64,000 bases of DNA from Paenibacillus terrigena DSM 21567 (GTDB lineage Bacteria > Bacillota > Bacilli > Paenibacillales > Paenibacillaceae). Both the position numbers and the translations under genes were made by a program. The stretch covers positions 443,056-507,055 of the forward strand of contig NZ_KB895412.1 of assembly GCF_000374845.1 (NCBI RefSeq). The letters are read 5' to 3'. This document shows, one piece after another, positions 25,871 to 33,896 of the stretch. Each line of letters opens with the position of its first letter. Within the stretch, counting starts at the first letter, position 1. A model generated the notes under the pieces. That model ran no database searches and was not told where the DNA came from. It saw only the letters and a program-made list of their open reading frames with translations.

Positions 25871-26010
25871 GATGAAGCGACGAGCGGCGTGGATAAGCGG
25901 ACTGAAGTATAGATCAACGTGTGATGAAGGAACTCATGAATGGCCGCATCGGCTTCACGATTGCCCATCGCCTGTCCACGATTCGAGAAGCAGATCTGAT
26001 GATGTATTGA
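25871..26010 (+). pseudogene. Decayed fragment of an ABC-exporter ATPase domain
   Basis: About 140 bp clearly related to 23293-23430 of the second exporter subunit. It starts at the Walker B end (DEATSGVD), loses one base near 25907, and continues as KELMNGRIGFTIAHRLSTIREADLMMY to a stop at 26008-26010, covering the D-loop and switch-histidine region. No start, Walker A or membrane part remains. By eye about 80% of bases match, so it is either an old partial duplication or the remnant of a lost paralogue. Confidence 0.75.
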
Positions 26011-26040
26011 TCGAGGATCACTATTATATGTTTAATTATA

Positions 26041-26086
26041 AAGGGACTGCTCTTTGTCGACATCATCGACTTCAGGGCAGTCCCTT
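26041..26086 (-). terminator. Terminator after the DUF438 gene
   Basis: AAGGGACTGC (26041-26050) pairs with GCAGTCCCTT (26077-26086), with an inner GTCGA/TCGAC stem. It is 7 bp after the DUF438 stop codon on the minus strand. Confidence 0.8.
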
Positions 26087-26092
26087 GATCTA

Positions 26093-27346
26093 TTATGAGA
26101 GAATCCGTTTTTGACCATCAAGTTCGCGTATAGGCGCAATATTTTGCGTGAATTCCAACGTCCCTTGATAGGTTCCTGCATCATCACGTACAGCGAAGTA
26201 CCGGATCAAGACGAACTTATCCTGAAAAGGAATCCAGAAATCTTCGACATCTTTGGTTCCAGCTTTAAATTCTTCTAATAGCTGATTGACCACGTGAACG
26301 CTTTGCGGTGGATGGCAGTTCTGAACCGTACGACCGATGACGGCTTTGGTGCGTGCGAATATTCTCTCTTTGCCATGGGAGAAATACCGAACGACATCGT
26401 CCTGATCGATAAAAGTAATATCAACAGGCAAGTGGTTCATCATCAGCTCCAACTGCTTAACGGATAAGATTCCTGTCTCGAGTCGAATGAATCCATCGGA
26501 AGCAGGAGAAGGTTCATCTCCTTCGGATGGAGCACCTTCAAGTGGGTGGCGAGTCGGCTTCCATTCTGCAGTCGGGGCGATCAAGCAGAATCCGATTTCT
26601 GCACTTTCCTGCGCGATTTTAAGCCATTCATCTTCGGTTAGTGTCTCAAGAGCCATAGGGAATAGGATGTTCTCTTCTTTCGTAATCATTTGAATGACTT
26701 CTTGTATTGCAAGTTTGAGTGAAGCAATAACCGCTTGTTTGTCTCCGTTATATGCAAATAGCTGCTCGCGTGTATCTTTGATGATACGTCGGATTTTATC
26801 GTCAACGCCCCACATGACTTTAGAGGGCCCGGTAATCCCGTATTGTTCGAGATAAGGGAATAATAAATTTTCTTTACGACTGTAATGTTTGTCAACGTCC
26901 AATAATAGATTGAGATCCTCAATTAGTTTGAAGATGTGATCTTTAGAATCATCTTTCTGAAATTGCTCCAGGTGTAGTTCAATCTTGAATTGAACAAGCC
27001 ATTCAAGTTCTTTATTCTCTAGCTTGAAGGTATGAATAGGATGTCCGGGTTGTTCTTCGGGCCGATCGGAACGGTGAATCTCATCAATGGATCCATCGAA
27101 GATTGAAGCATGCACAGAGCAGAGGCGTTGTACCTCCGATACAGGGATCCCATCTTCTTTCATCAAGGCTTCTTCCAATTGCGAAATTTCGGCGACGCTA
27201 ATATGTCCGACGGCTTGCTTGAAACGTTCGCGAACCTCTTCTTCAGGTGCGCCTTGATGCAGCTCGTGGATGATGTCCTTTAGTAGTTGTTGGCGTTCGG
27301 ATGCAGTCTTCGCCTGTTGTTCACGATTGTTTATCATTTCACTCAT
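26093..27346 (-). CDS. DUF438, hemerythrin and PAS domain protein
   Basis: A 417-residue cytoplasmic protein. Residues about 15-85 are the DUF438 domain, about 95-240 a hemerythrin-like four-helix bundle with candidate iron ligands (HPIHTFKLENKELEW, KHYSRKENLLFPYLEQYG, KEENILFPMALETL), and about 290-410 a PAS domain (DITFIDQDDVVRYFSHGK, IGRTVQNCHPPQSVHVV). Such proteins are thought to sense O2 or NO or a redox ligand; no output domain is present, so it may hand its signal to another protein. Its FNR-type promoter matches that of ric. Confidence 0.85.
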   Translation of the reverse strand: MSEMINNREQQAKTASERQQLLKDIIHELHQGAPEEEVRERFKQAVGHISVAEISQLEEALMKEDGIPVSEVQRLCSVHASIFDGSIDEIHRSDRPEEQPGHPIHTFKLENKELEWLVQFKIELHLEQFQKDDSKDHIFKLIEDLNLLLDVDKHYSRKENLLFPYLEQYGITGPSKVMWGVDDKIRRIIKDTREQLFAYNGDKQAVIASLKLAIQEVIQMITKEENILFPMALETLTEDEWLKIAQESAEIGFCLIAPTAEWKPTRHPLEGAPSEGDEPSPASDGFIRLETGILSVKQLELMMNHLPVDITFIDQDDVVRYFSHGKERIFARTKAVIGRTVQNCHPPQSVHVVNQLLEEFKAGTKDVEDFWIPFQDKFVLIRYFAVRDDAGTYQGTLEFTQNIAPIRELDGQKRILS

Positions 27347-27390
27347 CGGAATACCCTCCCAGTGTTGAGAATGTCATTGGCTCTGACCCT

Positions 27391-27433
27391 ACAATAACAA
27401 AGGAAGTGGAAGCGAGGTTTGATTCAAATCACA
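27391..27433 (-). promoter_or_regulatory. FNR-type activator site and promoter of the DUF438 gene
   Basis: On the minus strand TGTGA (27433-27429), six bases, TCAAA (27422-27418) is a near-consensus Crp/Fnr site. TATTGT (27396-27391) is the -10 and predicts a start near 27384, 41.5 bp from the site centre. There is no recognisable -35, as expected for an activator-dependent promoter. Confidence 0.7.
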
Positions 27434-27565
27434 TTTTGAAAAAAACTTCGAAATTGCTAGTGGGCAGCCTTTAATGCGGTACAGATTAATGCTCCCAAGA
27501 AGTGGTATGATAAGGATATTACGGTTTGGAGTTTGTGTAATGAAATGAGAGGAGATCGATACATA

Positions 27566-28822
27566 ATGAATTTAGCACATTTAAAGTCCGAAATGATGGA
27601 ACGGTTTATTTCTTACGTGAAGGTCGACACACAGTCGAATGAGGACAGCACGACCTGTCCTTCGACGCCGGGACAGCTTACTCTTGCAAACCAACTGGTC
27701 GATGAATTGAAGCAGATTGGTATGGAGGACGTGACGATCGACGAGAACGGTTATGTCATGGCGACACTCCCATCGAACTCGGATCACGATGTGACGACGA
27801 TTGGGTTCCTAGCTCATGTGGATACGGCAACAGATTTTACAGGTGCTGGTGTCAATCCGCAGATTATCGAGCGTTATGAGGGCGGGGACATTGTCTTAAA
27901 CAAAGAGCTGAAGGTGATCCTCTCGCCAACCAAGTTCCCAGAACTGGGCAACTACCACGGGCACACGGTGATTACGACGGATGGGACAACCCTGCTTGGC
28001 GCTGATGATAAAGCCGGCATTGCCGAGATTATGACAGCGATGGCGTATCTGATCCAGCATCCAGAAATTAAGCGCGGTAAGGTTCGGGTTGCCTTCACAC
28101 CGGATGAAGAAATCGGCAGAGGTCCTGACAAATTTGATGTAGCAGCCTTTGGCGCGACCTATGCGTATACGATGGACGGCGGCCCACTAGGCGAGCTGGA
28201 ATTTGAGAGCTTCAATGCAGCAGCGGCGAAGATTACGGTTAAAGGCTCGAATGTCCACCCCGGTACGGCCAAAGGGAAGATGATCAACTCGGCCAAAATC
28301 GCAATGGACATCCATGCACGACTGCCCCAAGAGCAAGCGCCGGAACATACGGAAGGCTACGAAGGCTTCTACCATCTGAGCTCTTTCCAAGGCGATGTGG
28401 AACAGTCCAAATTGAGCTATATTATACGGGATTTCGATACCGAGCAATTTGAGGCGAAAAAAGAAAAGCTGGCGGAGATCGTGAGCGAATTCCAAGACAA
28501 GTATGGTGCGGACAACGTGATTCTTGAGATGCGCGACCAATACTACAACATGCGGAATAAAATCGAGCCCGTGAAACATATCGTAGATATTGCCCATCAA
28601 GCGATGGAGTCGCTCGGAATCACGCCGATTGTCATTCCAATTCGGGGTGGTACGGACGGCTCGCAGCTATCCTATATGGGATTGCCGACACCGAACATTT
28701 TCGCAGGCGGAGAGAACTTCCACGGGAAATTCGAATATGTGTCCGCAGACAATATGATTAAAGCGACAGAAGTGATTGTCGACATTATACAGCGGTTCGA
28801 GCAGCAAGCAGATAAGCAATAG
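27566..28822 (+). CDS. pepT: Peptidase T (tripeptide aminopeptidase)
   Basis: An M20-family zinc aminopeptidase that removes the N-terminal residue of tripeptides in the cytoplasm. Metal-binding and catalytic segments are present in order: [50 protein letters not shown] and, near the end, [14 protein letters not shown]. About 418 residues, close to the usual 408-410. ATG 27566 follows AGGAGA at 27550-27555; the upstream TTG at 27533 has no ribosome binding site. Confidence 0.95.
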   Translation: MNLAHLKSEMMERFISYVKVDTQSNEDSTTCPSTPGQLTLANQLVDELKQIGMEDVTIDENGYVMATLPSNSDHDVTTIGFLAHVDTATDFTGAGVNPQIIERYEGGDIVLNKELKVILSPTKFPELGNYHGHTVITTDGTTLLGADDKAGIAEIMTAMAYLIQHPEIKRGKVRVAFTPDEEIGRGPDKFDVAAFGATYAYTMDGGPLGELEFESFNAAAAKITVKGSNVHPGTAKGKMINSAKIAMDIHARLPQEQAPEHTEGYEGFYHLSSFQGDVEQSKLSYIIRDFDTEQFEAKKEKLAEIVSEFQDKYGADNVILEMRDQYYNMRNKIEPVKHIVDIAHQAMESLGITPIVIPIRGGTDGSQLSYMGLPTPNIFAGGENFHGKFEYVSADNMIKATEVIVDIIQRFEQQADKQ

Positions 28823-28840
28823 ATCAAGGGACCCGTTCAT

Positions 28841-29257
28841 TTGTGTGGGGGGATAGATATCCGTTGGGGAAAGAGTGAGTTGTCACTAATCGTTCTCACG
28901 ATAGTCATCCTGTTATGGGGTGTTGGCTGCGGCAAGCAGGTAGAACCAGAGCCGGAGTCCATCTCGAATTCATGGGCTTTTGAACTTATTCGTTGGCATG
29001 ATGTGACCTACCGACTTACCGATGAGGTAGTAGAGTCTATTGGAGAGCCCATTGGAGTTGTAGAAACGTACGCATTGGATGAGCTGGCGAGCACGGATGA
29101 AGGCGTTTTTTCAAATGCTTTCATCGTTGGCACTCGAATCTATTCGATCGATCAAGTCAGTACCGAGGATGCGATTGCGGTCGAGCAGGACGGGAAGTGG
29201 GTTCGATTATTCAATACGGAGAAATTCGGATGGAAACTCCCAGAGAAAAGATCGTGA
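28841..29257 (+). CDS. Small putative lipoprotein
   Basis: Not recognised as a named family. The N-terminus has a charged stretch, a hydrophobic run and a lipobox (LSLIVLTIVILLWGVGC), so it is probably secreted and lipid-anchored at the Cys. The mature part, about 107 residues, is acidic (VEPEPESISNSW) with IYSIDQVSTEDAIAVEQDGKW. The start is uncertain: TTG 28841 behind AAGGG keeps the basic n-region, while TTG 28880 gives a shorter signal. It lies 18 bp after pepT and may be co-transcribed with it. Confidence 0.65.
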   Translation: MCGGIDIRWGKSELSLIVLTIVILLWGVGCGKQVEPEPESISNSWAFELIRWHDVTYRLTDEVVESIGEPIGVVETYALDELASTDEGVFSNAFIVGTRIYSIDQVSTEDAIAVEQDGKWVRLFNTEKFGWKLPEKRS

Positions 29258-29269
29258 TATGTTTAAAAA

Positions 29270-29312
29270 AGGCTGCCGCAGGCGAAGGATTATTTTCGCG
29301 ATGCGGCAGCCT
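29270..29312. terminator. Terminator shared by the lipoprotein and yhgE genes
   Basis: AGGCTGCCGCA (29270-29280) pairs with TGCGGCAGCCT (29302-29312), with an inner GCGAA/TTCGC stem. The minus-strand side ends in T6, so it is stronger for yhgE. Confidence 0.8.
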
Positions 29313-29383
29313 ATTTAATTTCGGGTCCTTCGCAACACTGAATCACTTCGAAGGTAAAGCAACACGTTGTGGGGTTATTTTCG

Positions 29384-31534
29384 TTAGTGGATCAACTTAC
29401 TCTTTTTCGCCTTCTGAACCATGCCTGCGCTGATCTTATTAATTGGTGTTTTCAATGCGAGACCCAGGATAAGCGCGATCCCAGCAAAGATCAGCAGCAT
29501 CCAGAAATCCATCTGGACGATGTCCCAGAGAATGCCGCCTGTTGCCTCGCGCATCATGCTGATCGCATAGGTGAACGGGAGGAACGGGTGGATCACTTGG
29601 AAGAAATGCGGCGTGACTTGAATAGGGAAGGTGCCGCCTGCCCCAGCTAATTGCAAGACGAGCAGGACAATGGACATCGCCTTGCCGACATTGCCGAAGA
29701 TGGAGACCAGGGTATAGACGATCAGCATGAAAATGATGCTGAGGAACACCCCGAACAGCACGAACCATAGCTTCTCGCGAACGAAGACGCCGAGGAGGTA
29801 AATATCCCCGAGCGTGTCGATTAACGATTGTAGAATCGCGATGGTCATGAAGGTTAAGTATCGACCGAAATAGATTTGATAGCCGCGGAATTCGACGCCT
29901 TCATGGTGTACCTCGACAGAGAGCAACGAGACGAGCAGCAGCGCACCAACCCAGAGAGATAATGTGGTGAAGAAGGGCGACATCCCTGAGCCGTAATTCG
30001 GAATGGGAAAAAGCTTGTTCTCTTTCAGCACGACAGGCTTCGCGAAGAAGGAGCTCTCCTTCTCGAAATTGTTCTGCAGCAGGTCGATAATTTCTTCAAT
30101 ATTGCCATTCTTCTCGAAGTCTCGAATTGTATTCGCAATTTGGGTAATCTTGGATTTAATCATCGGCAGATCTGCGGTGACGACCTTAATCCCTTGATTA
30201 CCGAAGGTGAGTCCTTTATTTGCATCATTGAGCAGTTTCTCAATATCCGGCACACGGGCGGATGCTTGCCCCAGTATTGTATGAATCTGATCGGTCGATT
30301 GTTTGGCTTGTTTCACGGTGTTCACGATGTTCGGAGTAATCTCGGTATCGAAACGATCGATGAGATCGCGTAGATCTGTGGCTGCCCCATCAGACAAGGT
30401 GTTCAACCGGTTGAGTAACGTATCGGATACGGCTTCCCCACGACTAACAGCGGATTGAATTTCTTTAACGGTCGAGGCTTGTTTTTCGAAATTATCATGG
30501 ATGCGCTGGAGCCGAGCGATCGTCCTGTTGAATAGCTTGCCACGCGAGATTTGGTTCAACTGTTCGAACCAGGATTGCGCACCGCTTGCCAGACGAGCGG
30601 CCCCATCAAGACGGGACGCAGCGTGCTGAAGCGCTAGATTGACGGCAGAAGGGCCTGCCGTAGTATCTTTCAGTACGCCGGTTAGATCTTTTGTTGCTAA
30701 CGCAGCTTGCAGTAGAGAATTGAGGTCTTGTTTGACAAAAGGAGCAGCCGCTTCAATGCCTTTCTGGCTATAATCAAGCAGTTCGCTCACATTCTGGCTG
30801 AACTGTTTGCCTTTCTGCGCTACATCGGCGAGGATCGGCAGACTGTGCTGCGATTCTTTGACAATGCTCTGCGCGGTCTCGACGTCCTGGAGCGCAACTT
30901 TCAAGATGCGCTCCAATTCAGGGAAACCCTTCTCAACCTTAAAGACAAGGTCGCGCACCTTCTCAATCGTGGGCAGCTCTTTGTGGAGCTTGACGCCAAT
31001 TTCATTGAATTTCTTGAAGATCGCTTTATTCGCTTCTTTCACGAAGTTGGAGCTAACCTCTTGAATGATGGAGGATGCGCCGCTTGATGTGATTTTGGGT
31101 GCGATGGCATTGATCTTTTCATTGACGTAATAGTCAATCTCCGCTTTGATCGGCTCCTTGGATAGGACGGTGGCAATGCGGGCGGAGAACGATTTGGGGA
31201 TGATGATGCTCGCATAGTAATCGCCATGCTCCGTACCGGAAATGGCTTTCTTCGTATCGACGAATTCCCACCCAATCTGATGATTCTCTCGTAAGGAGGC
31301 GATGACTTCTTCACCAATGTTGATGGGCTTGTCCATGATCGTAGCGCCTTGATCATCATTGGAGACGGCCACCTTAATTCCCTTGGTATTCCCATAAGGA
31401 TCCCAGGAGGCTTCAATATTGAACCAAGCGTAGAGCGAGGGTAATATAATGAGCCCCAAAATCATCACACCCGCTGCCCAATTTGTGCATATATGACGCA
31501 AATCTGTTCCGTAGATTAGAAATATTCGGCGCAT
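29384..31534 (-). CDS. yhgE: YhgE/Pip-domain membrane protein
   Basis: About 716 residues. One N-terminal TM (AAGVMILGLIILPSLYAWFNI) is followed by a long, mostly helical extracellular region (about 45-500) with heptad-like stretches (LVFKVEKGFPELERILKV, TVKEIQSAVSRGEAVSD) and then a cluster of five or six TM segments of the ABC-2 permease type (VGALLLVSLLSVEVHHEG, SIIFMLIVYTLVSIFGN). This is the YhgE/Pip architecture; Pip is a phage receptor in lactococci and other members aid protein secretion. The start ATG 31534 has GGGGGA just upstream, unlike the ATG at 31552. Role here unknown. Confidence 0.85.
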   Translation of the reverse strand: MRRIFLIYGTDLRHICTNWAAGVMILGLIILPSLYAWFNIEASWDPYGNTKGIKVAVSNDDQGATIMDKPINIGEEVIASLRENHQIGWEFVDTKKAISGTEHGDYYASIIIPKSFSARIATVLSKEPIKAEIDYYVNEKINAIAPKITSSGASSIIQEVSSNFVKEANKAIFKKFNEIGVKLHKELPTIEKVRDLVFKVEKGFPELERILKVALQDVETAQSIVKESQHSLPILADVAQKGKQFSQNVSELLDYSQKGIEAAAPFVKQDLNSLLQAALATKDLTGVLKDTTAGPSAVNLALQHAASRLDGAARLASGAQSWFEQLNQISRGKLFNRTIARLQRIHDNFEKQASTVKEIQSAVSRGEAVSDTLLNRLNTLSDGAATDLRDLIDRFDTEITPNIVNTVKQAKQSTDQIHTILGQASARVPDIEKLLNDANKGLTFGNQGIKVVTADLPMIKSKITQIANTIRDFEKNGNIEEIIDLLQNNFEKESSFFAKPVVLKENKLFPIPNYGSGMSPFFTTLSLWVGALLLVSLLSVEVHHEGVEFRGYQIYFGRYLTFMTIAILQSLIDTLGDIYLLGVFVREKLWFVLFGVFLSIIFMLIVYTLVSIFGNVGKAMSIVLLVLQLAGAGGTFPIQVTPHFFQVIHPFLPFTYAISMMREATGGILWDIVQMDFWMLLIFAGIALILGLALKTPINKISAGMVQKAKKSKLIH

Positions 31535-31684
31535 AAGTCCCCCGTTTTCCATGGTATGGCATCATTTCTCATGAGTTCAGTTTAAATCTTACGGGTGGGC
31601 TTTATGCATGATGTAGGAAATCAGTTCGCCGAAAGGATATTTTTGGAAAAATATCGCATACTAAACTAACTTTAATGATAGAGA

Positions 31685-32227
31685 GTGACGGTGTGCGTTC
31701 AAATGGTGAATGTTGCGGAGATATTCTTTTATTTTATCGGCTATGCCTTTGGTGGATGGTTGCTGGAGAATGTGTATAGCTGGGTGACGACAGGGGTGTT
31801 CTTCAAGGAAGGGTTCCTCTATGGTCCGCTGAAGCCGATGTATGGATTCGCGCCAGTACTTATTGTGTATTCGATGAATGAATCGACGCATTGGAGCTTC
31901 TTGCTGCTACTATGCCTCATCATTCCTACAGTGATCGAATATGCGAGTGGCGTGCTGCTGGAGCGATTGTTTCATCAACGTTACTGGGACTACAGACATC
32001 TGCCGCTGCAGCTGCAAGGACATATTTGTATGTCGTTTTCGATTTGTTGGGTGCTCTTATCACTGGTTGTGGTTGTCGTGCTGCATCCATTATTTCAAAC
32101 GCTGTATTCGCATGTATCGGTTGTGTGGGGTACACTCTGGCCAATGTTCGCGCTAATCTTGCTGGCAGATCTTGTAGTGACTGTGCGGAATCGCAGTCGA
32201 GCGGTGCATGGGCATCAGCCGGTGTAG
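31685..32227 (+). CDS. Putative ABC-transporter-like membrane protein (CmpB-type)
   Basis: About 180 residues and four or five TM segments, with the family opening FFYFIGYAFGGWLLENVYSWV, then FLYGPLKPMYGFAPVLIVY and VIEYASGVLLERLFHQRYWDYR. This matches the small CmpB-like family often annotated as putative ABC transporter permease, although no ATPase is adjacent and real transport function is unproven. The start could be GTG 31685, GTG 31691 or ATG 31703; none has a strong ribosome binding site. Confidence 0.7.
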   Translation: MTVCVQMVNVAEIFFYFIGYAFGGWLLENVYSWVTTGVFFKEGFLYGPLKPMYGFAPVLIVYSMNESTHWSFLLLLCLIIPTVIEYASGVLLERLFHQRYWDYRHLPLQLQGHICMSFSICWVLLSLVVVVVLHPLFQTLYSHVSVVWGTLWPMFALILLADLVVTVRNRSRAVHGHQPV

Positions 32228-32394
32228 TGAGGTGTAGGGTGCTTGTGATATGCGTATCTGTTAGTTGAAGTGTGCTCAGGTAAGGGTTCGGATACAAAGG
32301 TGCTGGCCGGATGCCGGATGCAATAGGTGATTAACTCAGTTGTCTACCGACCGCTGTCATGAAGCACCACCGCGCGCTGGGAGCTGCGCGCAGT

Positions 32395-32625
32395 GCGAGA
32401 TGTGTGCACTAGTGAGCCTATCATGGAGTTTCGCACTAACTTTGGGCTGAAATGTCCCTGTTGTACTGCTATGTTGGATTATTGTAGGATAAGGTGCCGA
32501 TTCTGTTCGTTATTGGCGTGTTATAGCAAAAGTTACTGCAAGAATCCAGGATAGACGGCACGTTAGATGAAAATAAGTTCCTATCCTGTATGAAATACAG
32601 GATAGGATGGCGCTAGATAGCGCAG
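32395..32625 (+). repeat. Structured repeat module, copy A
   Basis: The 484-bp stretch 32228-32711 contains no gene but holds four related elements about 50-60 bp apart: 32418-32445 (plus), 32469-32492 (plus, degenerate), 32526-32554 (inverted) and a perfect 27-bp palindrome at 32580-32606 with 12-bp arms beginning CCTATCCTGTAT. The unit looks like CTATCnTGGATTyyTGCA followed by TAACTTT. Copy B at 33503-33735 has the same order and spacing. The remaining bases (32228-32394 and 32626-32711) show nothing recognisable. Confidence 0.75.
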
Positions 32626-32711
32626 TAAGCTTGAACTCGCTGTTTCAACAAGAAGGGCTAACCTAAGATAGTTAAAATAAGGGAGAGCAGGAAGAGGACA
32701 AGCTCCTCCTA

Positions 32712-33380
32712 CTATAGGAGTTGCTCTAGCGCGCTTTCTTGTATTTCATAATAACGCATGGTTTGACCTCTGGAGGAGGGCGATAGCAACCCTTTATCGG
32801 TGAGCGATTGAAGGTGCTTGCGCGAGGTGCGATAATCAAACCCCCAAGCATGACTCACGTCCTTAGGTCGAATGGGTCTGCCGAGCTGCCATGCGAGGTG
32901 GAGAATTTCTTTCTCTACTCTGGTTACCTTATCGATCGGGTTGTTGCGCAGTGAATAGGGTCCGATCGCAAGTTGCAGCAATGTGCGGCAAATCTCCGGG
33001 TGCTGCTGCACATCGTCGAATGAGAAGTGGATCATCCGCCATCCTAATCCCGTAAGGAATGTGTCACGGTTCAGAGCGTAGCTAAATCTCTCGCGATCCA
33101 TATCTTTGACATGACTCTGGTAGCCGTCACATTCAATACCGAATCGTCCAAACGGGGTGATAAAGGCAAAGTCAAGAAAATGCGACTTACGCTTCCAATC
33201 ATAGACTTCGTATTCTGGATGCAAATGATCGAAATTCCCGAAGAGCGGCCACCATATATTTTGGAGCACCAGCTTCTCGGCATATTGATGCCCACGGATT
33301 AATCTCCCTTTCCGTTCACCTGTGCGATTTTCAATGTGTTGGCGCAGAAATGCTTGGTGCGCTTGTTCAAATAAGCTCAA
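32712..33380 (-). CDS. PD-(D/E)XK nuclease-like protein with C-terminal winged helix
   Basis: About 222 residues. The N-terminal 140 resemble the restriction-endonuclease-like fold of DUF559/Vsr proteins: LDFAFITPFGRFGIECDGYQ supplies a candidate Asp and Glu-x-Asp of the active site, then FLTGLGWRMIHFSFDDV. The C-terminus (about 155-220) is a winged helix (RVEKEILHLAWQLGRPIRPKDVSHAW, TSRKHLQSLTDKGLLS). No lysine follows the Glu in the ECD motif, so catalysis is unproven. TTG 33380 is the start: AAGGAGG (33395-33389) is 8 nt upstream, while ATG 33398 overlaps that site. A terminator lies 36 bp upstream, and structured repeats flank the gene. Confidence 0.7.
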   Translation of the reverse strand: MSLFEQAHQAFLRQHIENRTGERKGRLIRGHQYAEKLVLQNIWWPLFGNFDHLHPEYEVYDWKRKSHFLDFAFITPFGRFGIECDGYQSHVKDMDRERFSYALNRDTFLTGLGWRMIHFSFDDVQQHPEICRTLLQLAIGPYSLRNNPIDKVTRVEKEILHLAWQLGRPIRPKDVSHAWGFDYRTSRKHLQSLTDKGLLSPSSRGQTMRYYEIQESALEQLL

Positions 33381-33415
33381 TTTATTCGCCTCCTTCATGG
33401 AAATGCATACAAAAA

Positions 33416-33452
33416 AAGAACGTCCATCTGCCTTCCGGCTATGGACGTTCTT
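33416..33452 (-). terminator. Terminator or attenuator before the nuclease-like gene
   Basis: AAGAACGTCCAT (33416-33427) pairs with ATGGACGTTCTT (33441-33452). On the minus strand the hairpin is followed by T7, only about 20 bp before the ribosome binding site of the nuclease-like gene. It either ends readthrough from helD or acts as a leader attenuator. Confidence 0.75.
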
Positions 33453-33502
33453 CGTCTGTTTATATTTTACTGGGTGGATGAAGCGCAGTCCAGCCTAAAT
33501 TC

Positions 33503-33735
33503 GAGATGGGCACTTGTGCTGCGTGTCCATCATGGAATTTTGCATTAATTTGTGCCATATGCGACCACTGAGATCATCTATCGTGGATTCCTGCAGTAAC
33601 TTTGAGTGATTTCCTTAGAAATACGACTCATTCCTGACTCTATAATGCAGGAATACATGATAGGTGGCCATATGCATGAATTTCGGCTTCTATCCTGTAT
33701 GAAATACAACATAGACCACGCAGCAGAAGTGTATG
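33503..33735 (+). repeat. Structured repeat module, copy B
   Basis: Most of the gene-free stretch 33399-33896. It has four elements in the order of copy A: 33528-33552 (plus), 33578-33606 (plus), 33640-33664 (inverted) and the imperfect palindrome 33690-33714. CTATCCTGTATGAAATACA (33690-33708) is identical to 32581-32599 of copy A. Corresponding elements are 1,108 to 1,112 bp apart in the two copies. The rest, 33736-33896, contains no gene or clear signal. Confidence 0.75.
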
Positions 33736-33896
33736 GTGCGAGTTGGCGCAGGGGATAGGGTCCAGATCCATCGACGCTGATGCTCAGTACCTTTTCGGTA
33801 AGTTCAAATCCCCCGGCACCACTTCAACGGGTAAGCGAAAGTGATGCCCCTACCTTGAATTCTACGCGATTGCCAGAATGGCTGCCAGTTAAGGAC

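Noticed and set aside
33735-33821. tRNA-like segment of 87 nt (starts GGTGCG, contains GTTCAAATCC, ends GGCACCA), the length of a class II tRNA.
   Set aside because: The T-stem bases before TTCAAAT (GTAAG) do not pair with the CCCCC after it and no clean anticodon arm could be drawn. It may be a tRNA relic or chance.
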